Source: Spinacia oleracea (Eukaryota > Streptophyta > Magnoliopsida > Caryophyllales > Amaranthaceae). From it: a DNA stretch of 64,000 nucleotides. A model generated the notes under the pieces. It was not told the origin of the DNA, did not search any database, and worked only from the letters and a program-made list of their open reading frames with translations. This document shows positions 58,680-64,000 of this stretch, piece by piece. The DNA is taken from positions 22,993,449-23,057,448 of the forward strand of contig NC_079491.1 in the NCBI RefSeq assembly GCF_020520425.1, given 5' to 3'. The position numbers and the translations under genes were made by a program. Each line of letters begins with the position of its first letter. Positions within the stretch are counted from its first letter, which is position 1.

Positions 58680-61600
58680 TCACCTATGGCAAACACATTT
58701 GTAACGATAAGCACTGTTCAAAGGGTCGTTGCCATCAACCGGAATCTGTTCAGCTCGGCACCTGTATTTGCACCCTCTGCACTCATTATAGGTACAAGTG
58801 GGTGCAGTTGATCCTATTAACATTCTCCTCGCATTTTGGTCATGAGATCCCTGTTGTCAAGGCCAAAAACATGCATTAATTATAGAAGCAAAACATAGAG
58901 ACATAAAGCTCATACACATAATTTCTTTACCTGGAAATGTAATTTCCTTGCGGATAGAAGTAAATTCGATGCTACTAATTGACTCTCACTTGACGTTGAA
59001 TGCGAGGCAATTACTGCACCAATTAAGCAAGATTTTAACACTTTGCTCTATGTTTGCTAGGTAAATAGAGAGAGGAACAAAGTGCGTCTGATGACCATAG
59101 CTAACCTATGAGATTTTCTTTTTTCTTCTTGTAAAACGTAAATTTATTATCATAGTTATCAAGTAAAAAAGGTGCATAAAGGTAACTGGACAAGAAAGCC
59201 TCAACTACAGCAAGTTAAGCAATGCAATTACCAAGTAGAAACTCTAAATTTTCATTCATCCAACAAAGAGCAAACATCGTGTATTTTTCACTTGATTTAC
59301 AACTGCATCAAAGTTTCTATTCATCATATTACAAATACCACATGGACTTTGATTAATTGAGGTTTCAGGCAGGAAGTATGTTCATTTTAAACTTTAAACC
59401 GCCAATGCACTATACAATTCACACAAGATACATCTCCTAACCTCTGTCCTACAATTCATCTAATGCACTGTAGTGACTGTACCGAATAACAGAGAAAAGG
59501 AACTATTTGCACATTGCACTCAGCAGGATGATAGCCATCTTAGATGCATAGTTACCTTGCACTGATATGTTCTAGAACCTAGCTTGAGGAAAATAAGATA
59601 CATTCTAGAATCTAGAGTGAGGAAAAAGATAAAGTAGGATTCTACGCTGACGTGTGTGTTAGTGTTGAGAGTCGGAAGTGTAAGGTATTACATTACGGTA
59701 TTAGCCTTTCTTGTTTTTATGACTTTCCCTTACTAATGCTCATGGATAGAAATATAGAATGGCTTTAACGATCATCAGAGTGGCTAATTTTCTGTTAAGT
59801 ATATGGAATGTTCAGTGAAAATTACAATTCTTGAGAACAGTCTTAAGATGGGTACTGCAACTGCTATTCACATGTTTCAGACAGAAATTCAGAATTGAAT
59901 TTTTTTTGACCTTGCTTAACTGAAATTCATGGCCTTGATGGTGTAAGTAGAAAAGGTTGATGAATACTAGAGACGTGGAGAATACCTTACCTTTGGTAGG
60001 TGGGCAGACAGCAGAATGTTATGATGGTTTGGGTATCGGGACAAACTACATAATAAGCCCTCATTATTCTGTCTGCACTCCTACATTGTGAAGTAACACA
60101 ACGTTGCCGCATGACATATTAAGTATCACTTGGGAACAATCTTTTTGCTATTGCAAAGACAAGAATGTGTACACTCAACCCTGAGCAAAGGTGGGAGCCT
60201 CTTTTAGAGACATTGGGGACCTGGATAATGTGGATGTTATGTTTGTGACCCATGATTATACAAGCTTTTCAACATGGTATCCCCAACAGGATTACGACAT
60301 CAAGTTCTTGGGTCTAAAAGTATAGATGCTTGCTTTCTTTTTCAACCATCCAACTAACTGGACATGACAAAGTCACAAAACACTCATCCAAACACAACAA
60401 TACATCTCAAAGAAATTCAAACAAACCCCAAGTTTCTCATAAGCATGTCCGGCACACTTCATAGTAGTCTTAGACTTTATTGTCGAACATGCTATTGAAG
60501 TTTTACTCAAATATGACTGTTTCATATGTAAACTCAAAATATATTTCCAATACGTATGAGTTGATGCATGATGATATTTGTAATTTAAATGGTTCATATC
60601 ATTAGTAATGTTTGCATAACAGTGTGTAGGCTGATTGCCGCACTCCTAACGAGATTGTCCAACAGTCACATGACAACATATAGCTCAACATAATAAAAAG
60701 GTAACATAATACACAACCTTGTTTGACAAAAAATCATCTTAAATTCTTGATTTTTTTCATGGATCATCTCCTAACGAGATTGTCCAACAGTCAAAAGAAA
60801 AAAAAGTTTTTATCATTCATTTCATTAACTCTTCTGATTATCATGCTAAAACATATACACGTGGATGCCTATTTTACTTTGTGAGTCAAAGGTTTATTGT
60901 TCTCCGACTCTGGGATTATGTGGGACTGACTTAATTGTTTACTTAACTTCCTGCACTTCTGGTTTTCAGAAAGACTGTTGCGTACCGGACTAAGGTCAAC
61001 TGGAACAACCTCTTAGGAATTGCAAGGGTAAGATGCAGACCCGCTTACCATGGTCAAAGGGGGAACTTTGTTAGATGGGTAACTCATAATTTTAATCCTT
61101 AAAGAAATTATCTAGACTAATGGAGTAGATGTTAACTCCAAGCATGGATGCATACGGGAGACAAAACTGGGAAGCAAAAAGTAGAGAACGCTAGTAACTT
61201 AGTAAGGAGGAGAAAATACTTTGACAAAACCATATGCACGTAAGTAGACAGCTAATTCCAACAAGACCCAATGAAACTAATAATAACCATTCCGTCTCCT
61301 TAAGATGGGATTAACATCACAAAGACAGAATTACATACAAAACTACGAATGTCTTTGTCACAATCTTCAATTATTTCAGGGAATTTATTACAGCTATATA
61401 CTTAGCATACTTGTTAGGAGAAAGAAAAACAAACCTTTAACTGTCTAGTTTCTCTCGATTGAAGCTTGATAGTAAAATGAGTTTTTTTAGAAAAAGTTTG
61501 AGGTGGATTTTAAAGGGAAAAGGTACAAAATATTCAAGGTGCAACTTCCTAAAATTTGCATAATTGCATCCATACAAACATTGTGGAAAGAATTAGAAAT

Positions 61601-61959
61601 TCATGAATTGACAACCAAACCAAGACAAACAATTTCCAAGAGAATCATACACCAACTTAGTTTTATAAAGTACAACATCTTTCCAAAAAAACTCATTGAT
61701 AAATGTGTGAAACAAACAAGTCGTAAAAACAATGATAGCAAAAGAAAACCTCTGTGACCTGAAAAAGGAACAGGAAAACAAGAATGCACAGAGTTTATAC
61801 CTTGTTCAAACTCAAAACACATGTCATACCGTCATGAATGCACAGAGTAAATGTCAAGAAACAATTACCTGAATTAACAAGTAACGAGGCAATGAAAACC
61901 GTCATGAAGACCGAAACCACCACATTAGCTTGTTCACCCACCAGCACTGTCCCTGCCAT
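58680..61959 (-). CDS. EPFL9: EPFL9 / STOMAGEN secreted peptide precursor
   Basis: Exons in coding order 61959-61869, 59013-58931 and 58850-58680 join in phase to a 114-residue precursor. A hydrophobic signal segment (VVVSVFMTVFIASLLVN, about residues 13-29) is followed by a variable propeptide with a basic ARRM site. The last 45 residues (70-114) are the mature peptide: IGSTAPTCTYNECRGC, KYRCRAEQIPV, NSAYRYKCVCHR, with the six cysteines of stomagen. Only conservative changes separate it from the Arabidopsis peptide as I remember it. Stomagen is made in mesophyll, secreted, and competes with EPF1/EPF2 at TMM/ERECTA receptors to promote stomatal development. Intron 1 is 2,855 bp and intron 2 only 80 bp; both are GT-AG. 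The ATG at 61959 is the first in frame; twelve residues precede the hydrophobic core. Confidence 0.93.
60645..60796. repeat. 24-bp direct repeat in EPFL9 intron 1
   Basis: CTCCTAACGAGATTGTCCAA followed by CAGTCA occurs at about 60645 and again at about 60769, about 125 bp apart. Confidence 0.8.
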
Positions 61960-63000
61960 TACAAAACCGGTGCACAAATAAACCTCAGGATACCCTAATC
62001 TAACCTAATCCTCCAGGCAAAGGATTATGGAAGAGGATAAGCTAAACAGGATGAGTATATAAAAGATAGGAACAATTTTTCGTGGGCGAATAATGACCAT
62101 TGATCCCATGGCTAAACCAAATGAAGATAAATACAGTAAATAGATAAAACAACGAAACTCGAATAACAAGGTCCCCCCGGTCCTCCCCCGAAACTGACAA
62201 AGGTGGGGAGACTCTTCTATCTCACAATACTACCAACTAGCAACAGACCTCATCTATGTATCTGGAAATTCAGCTCAATCAACACGCGTTATTATGATTA
62301 ATGCATAATTACAAAAATTCAGACAGCATCTTCAGTCTGGTTAATTATTTTGGTCCCCCTTCTTTCTCTCTCCTCCTCACCTCACCTCCCCTCCCCCAGT
62401 TTTTCCTGTCATTCCAATCCAAAATTTTCGCAGGAATCTGGGCCCCATGAATGTGCGGGTTGATTATTCTGGAAGTTCATTCACAATTCTACAGTAATTC
62501 ATTGATTCTAACACGTCATCACTGCCGTTTTCTTCATTATTGAGCTAAATTGAAATCCAATTGTAGGGTTTTACATCGAAAACCCTAAAATTAAAAAGAA
62601 CATCTTTGAACTATCAATTGGAGGATTTCAAATTTAAGAATAACTTTGAATTTTAGAATACAATTCGAAGTAATTAAGCCGTAAGGTAGAAGATTTGAGC
62701 CGCAATCATAAAGGGAAAAACTTAGAAGTTAGAATATGTGATTGATTTTGAAGCAAAATTGAGACGAAAATTACAAATTTACCTTGGTCTGATTTTGAGG
62801 CGAATTTGAACTTCGATGAGGTCTCATTCTGCTAGTCAATTTGATCATGGATTCTGGTAGCTGCATGATGAACACAGCATTACAAGCTTTACAGCAGAAT
62901 GAAAAGGTGGGAAAATGGTAGTGTACAGTAGCTCGCGGGGGAGGGCAAATATTTGAAATGTGGTGCGAGGAAGTCTCTGTCGTAAGTGATACGCACACAA
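61960..63000 (-). promoter_or_regulatory. Upstream region of EPFL9
   Basis: Probably holds the promoter and leader. On the minus strand CAGACCAAG|GTAAAT at 62783/62782 could end a 5' UTR exon; its short frame does not join the EPFL9 frame. A purine/pyrimidine-biased block lies at 62360-62405. No TATA box is assigned with confidence. Confidence 0.35.
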
Positions 63001-63002
63001 GT

Positions 63003-63075
63003 GAGTACCAATACAGAATCTGAAGTACCAATACAGAATATGTTAGTACCAATACAAATTATGTGAATACCAATA
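63003..63075. repeat. Four short tandem units GTACCAATACAGAAT-like
   Basis: About 20-bp units start near 63004, 63023, 63045 and 63066 (AGTACCAATACAGAATCTGA and variants). Confidence 0.8.
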
Positions 63076-64000
63076 ACATAATATTGTTATAAAATACATA
63101 TATTAGAATGGATGACCATTATACCCTTACCCCTATATGTGTGTATATTATATATATGCCTATGGATATGGATGAATATAATATAACTACCATACAGTTT
63201 CTCTCTTCCTCTCTATCTCTTTCTCTTTACTTTTATAATACGTTATCAGCACCATTGTTAATCGTTGATGGAAATCAAAGGAAACCGTAATTGAACAAAG
63301 GAGAAAATAACTACAAGATTCATCGTTATCGGTTAGTATTACTACGAAGTAATTACTATATTATTTGGTTTATATTCGTCTTTACTTTCATGATTTTTTT
63401 TTATACAAGTTCTTTGATTGCATATGATATTTGTTAAGTCTGCTTTAATTATTAATTATTTAAATTTCTGATCTATATTCACGTACTACGTACATGGTAG
63501 TATTATTGATGCATGTTTTAGTAATTTGAGGCTTGTGATCAATGGAGTCTAATGTGTGCCGCAAATGCATGTATTTCGTAAGTTTAATTTACTTAATTCT
63601 ATTTTCTTAATGATGTTTGTCGCAATGCAATTGAACATGATTGAAGTTTGGTTTTTGATTGAACCTGTTTTTTATTTTATCATTGCAACTTGTAATTATT
63701 GGTTAATATTTTATCGTGTAACCGTTCTTTTAATGTTTTGATTTCTGATATTAATACGTTAAATACTTCTCTTTTTGTGATAATCTGAAAACTGATCATA
63801 CTTTTGATTGACAGAAACCCGATGTAAGTAAACAATCGGCTTTTATGTTAACGCACTAGCGTGTTTTGATGTGTGGCAATATAACTTTAGTAACCGCTAA
63901 TCTTCCATGATGCAATAACAATGTTTTTATTTCTTGATATATTTTATTATAATCGCTTTATATATCAATGTTATTATAATTGCTTTATGATAAAGTGATT
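63076..64000. other. Non-coding AT-rich end of window
   Basis: No gene seen. A CT-rich stretch and ACGTTATCAGCACC near 63193-63254 recall the junction between an LTR and the body of some Copia elements, but no coding part follows. Confidence 0.35.

Noticed and set aside
62783-62960. Candidate extra coding exon upstream of EPFL9 (MQLPESMIKLTSRMRPHR...)
   Set aside because: A donor-like AAG|GTAAAT follows, but its phase does not join the EPFL9 frame; a leader exon is more likely.
63193-63260. LTR/primer-binding-like motif ACGTTATCAGCACC after a CT-rich tract
   Set aside because: Only a weak memory-based resemblance to Copia elements; no LTR pair or gag-pol is present within the window.
1-64000. 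tRNA, rRNA or other structured RNA genes
   Set aside because: None recognised by eye on either strand; a covariance-model scan would be needed to exclude them.

Overview
This window is nuclear DNA from a flowering plant. The genes are split by many GT-AG introns and have close relatives in Arabidopsis, the exons lie in AT-rich non-coding DNA, and much of the intergenic and intronic space is plant transposon debris (MITEs with CTCCCTCCGT-type ends, hAT and Mutator-like MITEs, Helitron ends, an RTE-type LINE fragment, LTR-like DNA). A eudicot is clear. Placement near the Amaranthaceae/Caryophyllales is only an impression from protein similarity and cannot be proved here.

Layout: 1-4600 is repeat-derived DNA (end of an AT-rich element, a GC-rich minisatellite with palindromes, a hAT MITE, a second copy of the AT-rich element). 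5445-13239 (+) is a ten-exon PDCD2/MYND zinc-finger gene whose frame is broken in exon 2. 13991-14451 (+) is an intronless membrane steroid-binding-protein-like sequence with a one-base frameshift, flanked by 19-bp direct repeats. 16024-21893 (+) is an intact six-exon PMT-type (DUF248) Golgi methyltransferase. 22213-24473 is a truncated copy of the 3' end of the lipase gene that lies further downstream. 24474-28100 is LTR-like and hAT-MITE DNA. 29152-35000 (+) is the five-exon gene for a KOW-domain mitochondrial ribosomal protein L24 (159 aa), with a nest of MITEs in intron 2. 35909-55091 (-) is one 14-exon gene for a diacylglycerol-lipase-like class 3 lipase with four N-terminal membrane segments; intron 1 alone is 7 kb of repeats. 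55.2-58.3 kb is transposon-rich (Mutator-type MITE, Helitron inside a MITE, LTR-like DNA, a perfect 25-bp hairpin, a tandem repeat). 58680-61959 (-) encodes EPFL9/STOMAGEN, the secreted peptide that promotes stomata. The rest, to 64000, is its upstream region.

The genes do not form a pathway; this is an ordinary gene-sparse plant interval. I found no undescribed biological system. The most informative structure is the lipase 3'-end duplication: one copy carries a 169-bp hAT-like MITE with an exact 8-bp target duplication, and the other carries what looks like its excision footprint. Two GC-AG introns, two 1-nt frame breaks next to homopolymers, and MITE families with exact target-site duplications are the other points worth checking. 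All exon boundaries were read by eye from splice consensus, phase and protein-family continuity.
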